A stretch of 64,000 bases of DNA from Bathymodiolus brooksi (lineage: Eukaryota > Mollusca > Bivalvia > Mytilida > Modiolidae), in NCBI GenBank assembly GCA_963680875.1, contig OY804582.1, positions 48,440,646-48,504,645 on the forward strand, read 5' to 3'. The notes beneath the pieces were generated by a model. The model did not search any database. It was not told the DNA's origin and saw only the letters and a program-made list of their open reading frames with translations. Positions 20,438 through 32,665 of the stretch are shown here, piece after piece. Position numbers and translations under genes: made by a program. Position 1 is the first letter of the stretch; each line of letters begins with the position of its first letter.

Positions 20438-21974
20438 GTGTGTCGTTCCGGAGCATTTAAATTCGCCCGTTTAGTTCCGTGTTGTGATGTCCGCTACGAT
20501 TTCCACGTAAAATCGATGTTCGATTCGGGTAATGTTTTCTTTATGTCATTTGTATTTATTTTCGCATACTGGTGTCGAACACGATTTCATGTGGTGCAGG
20601 ATCTGCTGACCCTTCCGGAGCATACCTGATTTTTAATGGGGTGCATGTTGTTCTATCATTAGTGTTTTGTATAATGTTTTATGGATCGTTGTTTGGCCTT
20701 TTGCTATTTTTCGCTTGACGTTTGTGCTGTATGTCCTTTGGTTTACTGCTTCTGAATACCCCTCTGTTATCTTCAAGCTGTTCTCACTTAAACATGTGAT
20801 GTTCTCCATGCAAGAAAATAAACAACGTTTCAACATAAAGATAATATGCTATATTACTATGTAAAGCTTGTGGGAGATTGATATTACAATTTAAATAAAA
20901 TTCAGTGGACACGACAAATTTCTGGAATATTCATCATTTTTGCATTGCATTTGAAATAAAGACATGCAAATTTTTTGTTTAATTTGTGAATGATGTCGAT
21001 ACATTTTGTTTTGTTATTTTCTAAACATTCAGTTTAGCTACATACTGCATTTCTTGGGATTAATGGTGGAACCAAATCGTCGGACCAGCAGACATATTAA
21101 GTCGATATTTAATGCTTCAGTAACTCGATTCATAACAGGACATTTGCTGACTTTAATTTTTAATGTCTAAAAGACGGTTTGGAAGATTTACGGTACCTGT
21201 ATCACACACAACTGTAAAATGAGCTACAGCAATTATATCATAGCATATGGTACCAGGTATATTTCTTTGCGGACCAGTAGAAAATATGCTAGGACCAGTG
21301 AATTGTGGTAATAAACTGGGCCTACATCAGTACAAAGTGGACATTTTGCTTAACCCTTGATGAGTTATTATAAGATGTGCTGCGGTATGTTGTTTCATCA
21401 CGAAGTACATCATTGCAGTTTATTTCTGTACTCGTTTGACATTTGTTTGTTTTATGGAGCTCCTGTTGCCCGAGTTTCTGTTATTTTTATTCGCGTTGGT
21501 GTATACAAAGAAATTGCAGGTCTGTAAGTTATAGAATTTTAAATATTTCATCTGATTCCTCGGATACACCAACAAGTTCAACTTATTGATAGTACTATAT
21601 AAGTACAAATTTATGTATAATGATAATATTAAGGTTATCCTATATTTAGAAATGAAAACTCTTGGTGTGTGTGCTATCAAAGGTTTAAGCTATAGAACAA
21701 ATATATAATGGCGTATGTATTTCGAACTAATTATCAATCCTGAGTTTTCTGTGTAGTGTATTATAGGTCATGGTTTGCCCGTTTGTCCTTTTATCTTTTA
21801 GTCACTGTATTGTCTGTCCCTCTCCCATTTACGGCTCCTGATTTCCTCTTTGGTATCTTCATTTTTTCTTCTGTACATATTACATATCAATTTGAGGGGA
21901 AAGGACAGATATCATGCCTACGTAATTAGTGATAATTGTTGTAGACCTTACAGTTACCGTCACGTAGAAACACA

Positions 21975-22270
21975 GTGAAGACTAGTTAGGTACGAAACCT
22001 TACGACAAAACCTTTCTTCGTTCATCACTCATCAACGGGCTTGTAACAAGAGTAGCGCGGAGGGTGCTACATGTGGAGTGGAAACTACTTACCCTTTCGG
22101 GTCATATGTGTTCACTCAAGTTTGATGGAGGGGCTCGTGGTGCTCTTTCTTTGGTTCTCTGTCTCATCATTTGGACATTATATTGTCTTTCATATTACTT
22201 CTTTTGTATCGGCAAGCTTTTCCTACACGCATATTCCTTCTCCTAGATGTGGAATTATCCAACCTTTGTA
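21975..22270 (+). pseudogene. PLE RT remnant plus 3' tail, copy 2 (second)
   Basis: Counterpart of 2,236-2,670, but most of the RT part is deleted. The join falls just after 'cacgtagaaacac', leaving only the K-L-Y-D-K-like codons near 22,000. The tail from 'cttaccctttcgggtc' onward is well kept. Confidence 0.5.
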
Positions 22271-22759
22271 GTCTCCGGAACTTTGATTTATATATGTTCT
22301 ATATTGAATTCATTCTCGAATAAGTAGCTAAGATAACAAAACACAAAAGTTCTGCTATCAAGAAATCGAACCTTGGTACAATGTTATTGTGGAAAGTGTG
22401 TTTGACGATTGGTTTTTGAATGCCTGCAAATATATGTTTGTATAAATATTACATACCTTTGTTAATTGACCAGTCTTTCCTTTAGTGACGAAAGCTATGT
22501 AGATAAAATTGACGAGTGAAATCAGTTTCCATATCAAATATGTGTCTGTCTTTATAATAATAATAATAATAATAATACATTCTTTATTTATAGAGGGTTA
22601 CACAGTTAGTTAATAACTAATCTTCCCTGAGGCCCTCATTGACATATTTAAACATACATTGTAAAGTACACTATATAAAAGTTATACACAAGAAGCAATA
22701 CATTGTATTAAGTATACACAAACAGATTAAGTAAACAATTGATGGTAATTTAAGGTACA

Positions 22760-23139
22760 TCATCATTTAAAATGAGACTTTTAACATTTGTTTTAAATGC
22801 ATTATGAGAATGTACTTGCCGTATCGAAAACGGTAGTTCATTCCATAGCTTTGGTCAAGAGTATGTACAAGTTTTCGTACAAAGTTCAGTTTTTGCCTTT
22901 GGGATTTGTAAATTTTCCCTTACAACATTTCGGAGAGAGTAATGATTTCTATCAGACAAGCATTGAATTTTATTTTGTAAATATACAGGTGCTTCATTCT
23001 TTAGACATTTTGAAACAAGAAGATATTTATGATATTTGATTCTTTGTTCAATAGTCACCCATCCCAATTGCTTAAATAAAGGTGCAGATGGTGTTATGGG
23101 ATCTTGATATAATATCAATCTTGCTGTTCTTTTTTGCAA
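22760..23139 (-). pseudogene. LINE C-terminal domain (copy 2)
   Basis: The frame at 22,855-23,139 reads Q-K-R-T-A-R-L-I-L, then P-L-F-K-Q-L-G-W and Q-R-I-K-Y-H-K-Y, the usual post-RT segment of CR1/L2/Jockey-type LINEs. Copy 4 has the same segment in a longer open frame (50,748-51,362). Confidence 0.65.
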
Positions 23140-23833
23140 TTTAAGAATGCGATGTAGTCCCTCATTAGAACAGTTTCCCTAAACAACACAGCAATAATCA
23201 ATTAAAGGCAAACTACAACCTGAATAAAAAAGTTGCCTTGATTCAAGATATAAATATTTCTTATTTTTTGAAAGAAGATAGATTTTTGATGGTATTTTAG
23301 AACAGATGTGATCAATTTGGTTTTTCCAATTTATATTTGAGTCAATTTTGATACCAAGTAATTTTCACAAGCTGAATGTTGTTATTGTTTAAAATTAATA
23401 GTCAAAGATAGTTCTTCATTTTGAAATGCAAGTTTTTGCATTGTTCCAACTGTCATACATTTAGTATTATTACAATTTATAAGCATATTATTATCATTGC
23501 ACCATAATTCAATTCTATTCAAGTCTTCTTGGACATAAGTTTGTATAGCTGAAATATTTTCCCAGAAATGTGTATTGTAGAATCATCAGCTTACATATCA
23601 GTGTTGCAATTTGAAATACTTAAAGGCAGTTCATTTATATATAAAATAAACCATAATGGTGCAAGTATTGAGCTTGAGGTACTCCATATTTTACTGGACA
23701 TTTATTAGAAAGAACATTTCCAATGTGTACTTGTTGTGTTCTATTTGTCGTAAAAAAATTAACAACAGCTAACACTTTTTTATTGAATCCATATATTTCA
23801 AGCTTTTTAGCCATGATATCATGGTCAACAACA

Positions 23834-24187
23834 TCAAAGGCCTTTTTTTAGATCTAAGAGTATAACTACATTGACATTTCCATTATTCCTTTCCTCTATC
23901 CATTTATCTATTGTGTTGACTAAAGCAGTTTGACAGGAATGACTTTGATCTAAAACCAGATTAGGCATCATGTAGAAGATTGTATTTTGCCAAGTACTGA
24001 TACATATGTCTTGAGATATGTTTTTCAATTGCTTTGGATATAAAGGGTAGTACATAAATATGCCTGTAATTTGTAGAGAAACATTTTCCCACGACTTAAA
24101 AATTGGAGACACTTTTGCATTTTTTAATATGTTTGGATATATACCGCTGTCTATTATTCTGTTGAATATATAAGTTAAGGGAGACAC
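23834..24187 (-). pseudogene. LINE RT N-terminal part (copy 2)
   Basis: The 117-codon stretch includes N-A-K-V-S-P-I-F-K-S, a degenerate form of the RT I-P-(L/I)-F-K block. It also has S-C-Q-T-A-L-V-N-T-I-D and N-V-V-I-L-L-D-L-K-K, block A with its Asp. A frameshift after K-K-G-L breaks it before F-D-x-V-D-H. Confidence 0.65.
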
Positions 24188-24810
24188 AATAAATGGGGCA
24201 CTGACTTTCAGAATCTTAGTTCCAATGTTATCAGTTCCAGTTGATTAGTTTTTGTCGAGATTTAAAAGTAATTCATTCCTCTTCACTGGGGATATAGAAA
24301 ATTGTGTATTTTTAGATATTTTATCATTAACAAAGTTATATAGTTTACTAAAATTTCTGGAAGTCGAGATATTTTCACTTCTAAGATTTTCAATACAAGA
24401 AGTAAAGAACATGTTAACGGTATTTGCTATATATATTGGTCGTGGTCATTCAATAATATGTGTATCACAGCTACCTGATATTGTTTGACCTCGAGCGAAT
24501 TTATGATTTTCATAAATTCGCACTCGATTGACAATGACAGGATGTATGTTTTAATTTGTTATTCATTAAATTGTCTTTTTACTGTTTTAAGATAATAATA
24601 ACATTATTCTTTTAAATTACTCTATTATATTCTCCGATATAAATTAACAAGAAAAAAACGTAAGCTTGTATACTTGATTATTTCTAATACTTGATATTTA
24701 ATGAAAGGCACACTCGCTTGGCTATATATAAATCAGTAAGTCCATTTTAAAGTTGTAGTTGGAATATGTTTTTGCAACAATAGTATTACTGTACAAGTTG
24801 GATACATTAC

Positions 24811-24942
24811 TATTGAAACAAAAGAAGCTGCCCGTATTGGATATAACAAATTTCTTTTTGTGCACCTTGGCCTTCACCTGAATGGTCAGGCTGAAAAAGA
24901 ACCCCGCTGTGTCCAATACGAACGGCTTCTTTTGTCTCAATA
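24811..24942. repeat. 132-bp foldback element (copy 2)
   Basis: Same element and context as 3,306-3,437 and 52,806-52,938, with arms 'tattgaaacaaaagaagc' and 'gcttcttttgtctcaata'. Confidence 0.6.
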
Positions 24943-26275
24943 GTACTGTATATCTTACTTACAGCTATTCGCAGCCGATGAAATATATTAATAAGGTATC
25001 TGATGATTATTGTACCACCATAGTCTGATATGGGATATCACATTCCAAATAAACATCTGTGCTATTCCATTATTTAGATGACACATATTGTCTTACGACC
25101 ACATCTACGAGCTTTGGATCACATATATGTTCTCCTGGTTTTTTGCTTGACTTAGTGGGGCTCGTGTTGTTCATATTGTCCATGTTGTCAACTTATATGA
25201 CGTCATTAGTTGCAATGTCAGGTACCATGTCTCCTTAAAAACGACGTTCGAATTCTCTCGACTCCCAATTCTTCTGTAGGGGATTCATGTTTTTCATTGA
25301 TGTTATTTGTATTGTGTTACGTATACTGGTATCCAATACGATCTCTATAATTTCTGTTCTGTTATCTCCATGTTTGTACTGATGTTGGTTTGTGTCACTT
25401 CAGATTTGGAATTCGCGCCTTCGGCGTGGTCTAAGCACTTTCATTCATAAACAACAACAACTAACGGTGGCATTGGTGTATGCAAATAAATTGTTGGTCT
25501 ATTTGCTATAGACCTTTAAATATTTCTACTGATTCCCCGTCTGCCTTATTAATAGTACTATATAAGTACTAATTTATGTATAATTATAACATAAAGGTTA
25601 TCCTATTCTGTGAAATCATTATTAATCTTGGGGTTCTTATTTGCTTGGATTTCGTGGATATCTTGGTTCACGCAAAACTTAAGATTAAAATCCAACGAAA
25701 TACAATTTTCGCATTGACTGTTGCCTATTGTGCTTGAAACCACGAATTCAAGAACCCAAGGATCACTGCATTTTGTAGAAATCACGAATAATGGTGTTAA
25801 CGAACAAAAGTACTTTCACGTTATGTAGAATTGAACACTGTTGGTGTGTATGCTATGGAAGTTTTAAGCTATGAAACAAATAAATAATGGCGTATTAATT
25901 TCGAGCCTGTTATAAATCCGTAGTTTTCTGTGTAGTGTTTTGAATATCACTGTTTGCCCTTTTGTCTGTTTATCCTTTAGTCGCTTCATTGTTTGTCCTT
26001 CTGTCATTTACGGCTTCTGATCACCTCTTATGTATCTTCAAACCTTTCTTACGTACATATTACAGATCACCTTTAGTCGAATAGGGAATATATGCCTATC
26101 ATTTCTACGTAGACAGTGATAATTATTGTAGACCTAACTGTTACGTAGAAACACCGAACTAAATATTATTCTCCGTCAATATCATTTCTTTCCACAGAAC
26201 TGTTTATCCTGTCCATCATTTCCTTTGTGCATTTATATGCAGACTTTATACAAGGAAAATGAAAATAATATAACC

Positions 26276-26780
26276 CGGTCCTTTAATTTAAGGTTTCGCT
26301 ATATAGATGATTCAATAAATATGTTTTATGATGTGTCGATGGAATCTAATTCATTGAGATTGAGTTAAAGGATACCAAAGATACAGCGAAATCTGCCTCA
26401 TACCTTGACATACACCTTGTCACTGACAGTGAGGGCCCGTTAAGAGCGAAATGCTATGACACTATAAATAATTACAATGTCTCCCTTGTAAGCTTACTAT
26501 TTATATATTTGTGTATGTGTCAACATTCCAGTAGCACATGCATATGGATTTTATATCTCTCAGCTGATCGCATATTCTTGAACTTGTGGCTCCTGTTATG
26601 ATCTACTTGAAAGAGGGTTACTACTGGTAATGAAGCAGCTACTGAATCAATTATTTATAGTGGTTAAGTTGAAGTAGTCTCTTCGAATGTTTTACGGTCA
26701 CCACCATGGCTTGGTTAACCGTTACGGAATATCTGTGTTACAAATGACCAGGAATATGTTATGTTTGTTGTAATCACAAT
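26276..26780 (+). pseudogene. PLE RT C-terminal third, relic (copy 2)
   Basis: Counterpart of 5,040-5,560. The end is very readable as F-Y-G-H-H-H-G-L-V-N-R-Y-G-I-S-V-L-Q-M-T (about 26,692-26,750). The same stop codons after the K-L-K motif occur as in copy 1, so inactivation preceded the large duplication. A 3' tail follows to about 27,010. Confidence 0.7.
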
Positions 26781-27019
26781 TCAGTCATTTTTCATTCATG
26801 ATTTTATTATTTGTAGCAATAGTAACACGACCGGTATCACATATGGAGCTGCAACTGCTTACCATTGCGGGTCACCAGAGTTCAACACTGGTGTTATGTA
26901 GGGTTCATGTTGTTCGCTGTTTCGTTTTCTGTGTAATGTCATTGTTTGTTCTTTTTCTTTTGATCATTGCATTGTCCTTCCTTCTTCGTCTTACTGCTTC
27001 TGGATAGCCCTTTGCTATC

Positions 27020-28184
27020 TTCAATCATTTCCTACGTGTATACCCCTACTTGTAATAGATGTTAAGTAAGTATCCACCTTTTGAAATGCATTTCTCTGAC
27101 ATCATATTATTGTTCGGACAGTTCATTATTCTTCTGTTCTTGTGTACGTGTTTTAAATATTGTTGAACGTACGCGAATAGAACCCATGCTGGACTTTTTG
27201 AAAACTTCTGTCTAACAGCCTAGCTACGGTGATTATACTACTAATCTATATAAATAATATGCATATGACTCTTGACAATGTATCTTCAGAACTGACAAGT
27301 ACATGAGTTTTTAAGCATATTCTCGCAATACAAACAAAGAATGAGCCGACTGCAAGTAATTACAAATAAAGCAGGCCATAGATGATTATTTAGAGAACTT
27401 GAAAAAATGAAATATAAGCGTGAATCGATAGGACGTATGTAATGCAATTTTTGCGATTGAAATGTGTTATTTGTTATCTAATTTGGCTTTGTTAATATCA
27501 AACATATAGCAATATAAAATAAAATTGCATTTGCATATGGACATGTATTAAGTAGGAGAATACATTCTAACTTTTTGAATTTTGAAAATAATTAAATCTA
27601 CAATTAGTGTGTTTCTCCATTACGTAATATACGGAACCTTGATTTATCTCTGTTCTTAATTTAACTAATTCTCGAAGTAGTGTCTGAGATAACAAATCAG
27701 AAATCAGAAAAATCTAACCTGACATGTAAGGTAATCAGAACGCACCTCATTAAAAAAACGTTAGAGAAAGCAGAAGAAAAAATATATAATGGACAATCCA
27801 GAAACAATTGTACAATTTATGGCATTAATATGGACATGAACAAGTTAAATAAAGGAAAAAAGTGATGAAATAACAAAATAGTTTTATTGAACATGAATAT
27901 GTATGCAGAAAGTTAAAAAAGTAGGTGGTAATTGCGTGTCTCGAGCGTCTTTTTCGGAAAACAACAAGACCATACTCTATCATATAAAACATCATAATTA
28001 TCAAACATATGTATACTGTCATTTAAAACATCTCTGATCATTTATATTTATTGAAAGGGACGTTTATTTCTTTGCTTAATAGATATCATGGTAACTTCCT
28101 ATCAACAATGTTTCCGAATATATTTTTACTTATTTATAAATGCGGTTTTATAATTGGAACTTTATTTTTGTCTTATCGACAAGC
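27020..28184. other. Unit sequence without recognised gene
   Basis: It parallels 5,950-7,090 in copy 1 and 55,125-55,510 plus 60,200-60,620 in copy 4. From about 27,940 it also parallels 35,130-35,300 in copy 3. It serves as the undisturbed reference for the PLE insertion in copy 1 and the L1-like insertion in copy 4. No coding potential is seen. Confidence 0.5.
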
Positions 28185-28242
28185 TAGTGATATATGATTT
28201 TGAAGTTGCTTCCTCCATATCTATTATATCTCTAACCACACC

Positions 28243-28305
28243 GTTGGTGCAATGATTAGCGAGCTCGACCCGAGTGATGTACATCGTGGGAGGGTCAAGC
28301 CAATG
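28243..28305 (+). repeat. tRNA-derived SINE head (copy 2)
   Basis: Same sequence as 10,189-10,258. The B-box-like 'gggtcaagcc' is slightly better than in copy 1. It is followed by a LINE tail fragment at 28,335, not by a SINE body. Confidence 0.45.
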
Positions 28306-28334
28306 GCTAGAAATTGGTATTTGCTGCTCTTGCG

Positions 28335-28393
28335 CTTGTCTGGTTGCCTCTGCCCATGTGTTGAATCCTAGCTGTTTTCTTTCTTTTTCTACC
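28335..28393 (-). repeat. 59-bp LINE tail fragment
   Basis: It matches 14,929-14,987 with a single mismatch and encodes on the minus strand Q-L-G-F-N-T-W-A-E-A-T-R-Q. This is far closer than the general similarity between unit copies. It suggests a recent exchange or that both derive from the same young LINE family. Confidence 0.55.
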
Positions 28394-28509
28394 GTTCTCC
28401 TCCATGTTTATTTATGCAGACCACGAATTGTAAGCGTTTTGAAAACTAATTTGATATTTCAATATCTTTTTTTAATATGCATAGGTGCATCCATTTAAAG
28501 TTTGTGAGT

Positions 28510-29380
28510 GATAGCTACTTTTTGGTTTAAATATATTGTTTTGTCGTTTGAAAACATTTTTGTAATCAACCTTTGCCATCTCCCTTTGCATTACGCTTGC
28601 ATGGTAGTCCATGTTTTACAGTACAAATTGCTCCAAAATCGTGTTTTTCTATTTCGAAAATGACTTCTTCCCATTGAATTTAGTGGAATTTGTATTTGCT
28701 TTATCTTGCTCATTTACTTAAAGGGTTGCAGATACATGGTTTATGTTAGATTGACTACAATATATGCATTGCCAGAAATATATTAAAAAATAAATATTAA
28801 TGGTATATAACTGTTGCATATTAGAGTGCTGTTAAATAATGGCCAGTTGATTGTCTTGACATTAATTTTCCATTTTACTTGTATATATGATAACACATTT
28901 CATATAATATCCTGTGCATATCATATATCGATGTCATAGTTATGTTTGATTATGTCTTATGTCTTAAGATATTTATACAACAACACATGTCTTATGTTTA
29001 CACAACTCGTTTAACATTTCACTAGCACATTTATATGTATTGATGTGATACCGTATATGAGTACCATATATGTTATTTACAGTAGTAATATCATTTCAAT
29101 CGTTTTTATTTCATCTACATTGCATTTCTTTACATTTGTTGCTTCACAGTACCTTGCATTACACTCCTAACTTATATATTTGTATGTTAATCTTAAATCT
29201 AAGCATAATAATGATTAACATGAAATCCCTGGCGAGATACATATTGTTAATAGTTTTGCCCGGTGCATGAATAAACAGATTAACAATACAGATTCAGGGG
29301 GCCTCTAGTTGCCATATATTGTATTATGAATACACTACTATGACCATTGCAATTGTCATTAAGCGTTAGATATATCAATC
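28510..29380. other. Unit sequence, AT-rich, no gene recognised
   Basis: About 28,790-29,115 is similar to 61,780-62,100 (copy 4), and 29,130-29,380 is similar to 39,696-39,940 (copy 3). This shows that copies 2, 3 and 4 all keep parts of this region. Confidence 0.5.
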
Positions 29381-29474
29381 AATCAATCAATCGATGCAGT
29401 TACCGGTATACTATGTAGCTTTCATTCCGGTATACTATGTAGCTTTCATTCCGGTATGCTATGTAGCTTTCATT
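29380..29474. repeat. ATCA microsatellite and 24-bp triplet repeat
   Basis: A short run of 'atca' units (29,379-29,393) is followed by three head-to-tail copies of 'ccggtatactatgtagcttt' plus 'catt' (29,403-29,474). Copy 3 has a single diverged unit at 39,961-39,984. Confidence 0.7.
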
Positions 29475-29607
29475 CGTCAAACTTGTACTGTTCTTTGGTG
29501 TATATAAGGATTTAAGCTTCAAATATAAAAATACGGACAATGCTGATGACGGACAAAGGCAATAGAAGTGGGCAACTTTGATATCTACGTTAAAACTGTG
29601 TTAAATA

Positions 29608-30400
29608 ATTAAGGAATAACAGTACTGTATTTGAACAGTTGGAGGTATCAATTGTGGATTTGACGGTCGCAAATGCAGTTTTACAGGCGATGCGATTGAC
29701 ACCGACAACTCTTCAAATACAGTACTATTATTCCTATTCTTATGAAATTCTCCCACCGTGCACACACTAGTTTGAAAACATACAAATAAAGGACCAAATA
29801 TATGCACTTTTCCAATTTTCAAAATATGAGATATTTTTTAGAATTAGGGGTTCAGCTGGAAGAATCCGCCATCTTGAAAACGTGAAATCTTACATTTCAT
29901 ATGTACAACAATGCACACAATTAATTATAATGCCTACCTTGAAAACTTATTTTCGTTAAATTCTATCAAAATTGAAGAGTACACGAAACCAAATGACGTC
30001 TGACCTTTCAATTTTAAACTGGAAGTCTCATATGACGTCATGTTGTTTATGTGCCAAAGTCGTTCAACAATATTTCGCGGAATTTTAAATTTTGTGATTT
30101 TTAGACCCAGGGATATGCAAGAATACTTTTTCATATTCAGTATTGCATTAGAATGGAGATAATTCATTGTATTTGAAAATTTCACGGCATGAATTGTCAA
30201 GCTGTGGAATGATTATCGACATCAATAATATGTCGTCAAATTCATAGTAGGAAATATCTAGGTCAACCATATTGTTTACAAACAAGTGCATTCGGCGTAG
30301 GAATATAACATTCCGTCAGGCATGTCAACTGCATATTTGACAGCTCTCGATAGCCAATGAAAATACGCGTTACATTATAATTGTATCATACTATTTCTTT
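29608..30400. mobile_element. Unidentified insertion specific to copy 2
   Basis: Compared with copy 3 (40,120-40,150), about 790 bp are added after 'ctgtgttaaat'. The insertion starts with a 124-bp foldback and contains 'atgacgtcatg' near 30,033. A minus-strand frame of 88 codons (29,934-30,200) lacks a recognisable domain. The ends are approximate and no terminal repeat of the whole insertion is evident. Confidence 0.4.
29612..29735. repeat. 124-bp foldback
   Basis: The 30-bp arms 'aggaataacagtactgtatt' and onward (29,612-29,641) and their inverse at 29,706-29,735 differ at two positions. The loop is 64 bp. It marks the left end of the copy-2-specific insertion. Confidence 0.65.
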
Positions 30401-31232
30401 ACGGGCAGTGAAGGTGATTTTATCACAAAATATCAATAATCACACATTGACATTATTTCCTTGTAACATTGTATTTTTGTCAGTCCTTATAGTGATCCAT
30501 AGATCAGTAGACTGTTTCCATTTGCATACAACTAAAACAATGTATTTAATGTGGTACTATTACATATACAGCTTCATAAACTTGAATAACGATATAACTT
30601 ATACAACAGTTTATAGATTTATCAAAAAAGAAAAAAAAGTAATAATTGAAAATTCGGATATCATACATTATCGATCATTTATATATATATATGCGAAACT
30701 TGATCAAGCATATAATCAAACTACCGAATCATTGAAATAGATATACTCAATAACTTGTCCAAAAAGTAGCTGATCAACAAATATCAAAATAAATAGATTT
30801 TAAATCTGAATACCATTTTGTGTCCCGATTGACTATCTACTATCTTGGTCCTCAGTGTTATATTCAATCTAGAAACTGACTAAGCGTTGATTAATAGCTA
30901 CATTGTTGTACTATTAATTCATTTATTAACGATAATTAGGAATGTTGAATCAACCAATGTCAGACTGTATAGTATCTTTATATACATGTACATATCAGAA
31001 ACATCATTAAAACTAAATTGAAACTACCGAACAACTTAAATAGACTGACACAATAACAGTTCCAAAAAAGAAGCAGATCAACAAATATCAAAATCAAATA
31101 GATTTTAGATTTTAATACATGTTGTATCCCGATTGACAGCCTCTGGGTAATATCACTCGCTCAAACTGACCATTGTATACGGATCAAACTCTCTACTGAT
31201 GTTGTCCTCAGTGTTGTATTCACTCATGAGAA

Positions 31233-31414
31233 TGAGAAATATAGAATTTAACACCAGCAAAAGTGCAAGACAGGGAAATCTCCGACACCCGAGGGTAAGA
31301 TTTCAATCGTTCGTTGACGAGGTTCGCCGAGTCAGCGACCGATTGAAATCTTACCGAGGGTGTCGGAGATTTCCCTGTCTTGCACTTTTTGCCGGTGTTT
31401 GATTTTATTTCTCA
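31233..31414. repeat. 182-bp near-perfect foldback with GTCAGCGAC loop
   Basis: Arms of about 76 bp (31,233-31,309 and 31,340-31,414) contain 'gtgcaagacagggaaatctc' and its inverse. They pair with few mismatches around a 30-nt centre that includes 'gtcagcgac'. Copy 3 lacks the element at the equivalent site (about 41,120). The same central motif sits in the unrelated-arm foldback at 62,994-63,115. Confidence 0.75.
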
Positions 31415-31999
31415 CTTTTATCAGCTGTTTTTAGCTTCGTGTTTGTTTGTAAACAGCGCATGAATATAAGGAATGTGACGAAGCACTCATTATATGTGTA
31501 GTTTGTGGCGCAATGGGAAATAAAATGAGACCATTAAAAATTGCTAACAAGCAATATTATTTCAGAAACATTTTCAAAAATATTCCAACAAATAAAATAT
31601 TTAAAGTTTCTCTCATAAAAATTGTGAAATCAACTTATTAAGCTTAGTTACTACGCGTCACGGTCACTGCACATTTTGCTTACACTCGTGGTATGTACAC
31701 ACAACTTTCACTTTGTTTTACTAAGCTCTACTGACGAATCGGTAGTGTTTTCTGGATGGCCGAACTAAATGGTCATGTTAAAAGTGCCACCAGTGAAAAT
31801 CGATCCATAGAATATGGAGTGATATACATCTGTTGAATTTAAACTGATTGATTGACTGTGATGGTCAACGGACGTCAAAAATTGAGACATTGGCGGGCGC
31901 AAGTTTGAAAATGTAGGCGTAGGTTGAGCGACAGTTTGCGTAGGGACGGTGGTCGTAGTCGTACATGGAGCTGGCAACGTAGGACAAATTTCATTAATA
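31415..31999. other. Copy-2-specific segment of unknown origin
   Basis: Copy 3 passes directly from 'cagtgttgtatt' (about 41,118) to the next unit start, whereas here about 590 bp follow the foldback. The segment has higher GC near 31,860-31,980, where a Pro/Thr-rich open frame occurs. Confidence 0.4.
31765..31977 (-). CDS. Unrecognised Pro/Thr-rich open frame
   Basis: The 70-codon stretch starts M-P-A-P-C-T-T-T-T-T-V-P-T-Q-T-V and later has F-S-N-L-R-P-P-M-S-Q-F and F-Y-G-S-I-F-T-G-G-T-F. Its composition is unlike the Ile/Phe/Tyr-rich chance frames of the window. It could be part of an exon or of a transposon protein. No splice structure or family is evident, so its reality is uncertain. 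Confidence 0.25.
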   Translation of the reverse strand: MPAPCTTTTTVPTQTVAQPTPTFSNLRPPMSQFLTSVDHHSQSISLNSTDVYHSIFYGSIFTGGTFNMTI

Positions 32000-32579
32000 T
32001 TTGCTAAGAGTAACTCTTATGGTACCAGGCTTTCTCAAAAGGTAAACCTCACTTAACTGAGGACACATATTAACTTTGATAAAATAAAATATTGGAAGGC
32101 GTGGTTTAAATAATCTTCACCAGGCAAGCTTGAATATTAGAGAATAATTTAGATCTTTGAGAGTAAGCACACTAAGTAGCTTAATACAGGTTAACCACAA
32201 CCCAATACTTCTATCTACATGTATGTCTGAGGAAGATGAACCTTGGCTTTAATAATACGTACTAACTGAGTACTCAGTCTGAAAAAGAAGCCCTTATATA
32301 CAATACGCATCCAGCGAAAGTGATAAGATACCCTATAACTATTGCACAACCATAGTTTGATATGGGACATCACATTCCAAATAAAATGTGCGTTATTCCA
32401 TTATTTAGATGAAACATATATGTTTATGACCACTTCTAGTAGCTTTTGAGCACAAATTGAATGGTTTGTTCAATAAAATACTTTTGCTAAGAAATACTAT
32501 ATCCATTTCCATTCTTGATTGTCCCTTCGTGTGGTTCCTATCATGGGTTTCTTGACAGCGGGTTGCTGTTGATAGACAA

Positions 32580-32665
32580 ACTACTGAAACAAGGGCTCCC
32601 TGTGGCTACGTTGAAGTTATCACTTTATCTATGTCACAAATGACGACATCAATGTTCCGTGTGTC
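32580..32665 (+). pseudogene. PLE RT C-terminal relic, copy 3 (first)
   Basis: Counterpart of 327-410 and 20,361-20,437, with the same internal deletion. A 3' tail follows to about 33,030. Confidence 0.55.

Larger units (their letters stand above)
22553..24440 (-). mobile_element. 5'-truncated CR1/L2/Jockey-like LINE, copy 2
   Basis: On the minus strand RT fragments run from about 24,240 to 22,760, followed by a 3' end with a TTA-repeat tail (22,551-22,577 on the + strand). It is absent from copy 1 and present at the identical position in copy 4, so the insertion preceded the split of copies 2 and 4. It is more degraded than the copy-4 version. The 5' truncation falls in the linker before RT. 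Confidence 0.75.
19380..31230 (+). repeat. Large duplicated unit, copy 2
   Basis: Copy 2 is the longest with an undisturbed right part. Landmarks in order are 'tctgaggaagatgaacct' (about 19,645), 'agacatattaagtcgatatt' (21,089), 'gataattgttgtagacc' (21,930), the LINE (22,553-24,440), the foldback (24,811), the RT relic (26,276-26,780), the SINE head (28,243) and an ATCA microsatellite (29,380). Its end (30,770-31,230) contains two diverged copies of a block with 'cagtgtt' and 'gattgac', as does copy 3 at 40,430-41,150. Confidence 0.8.
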
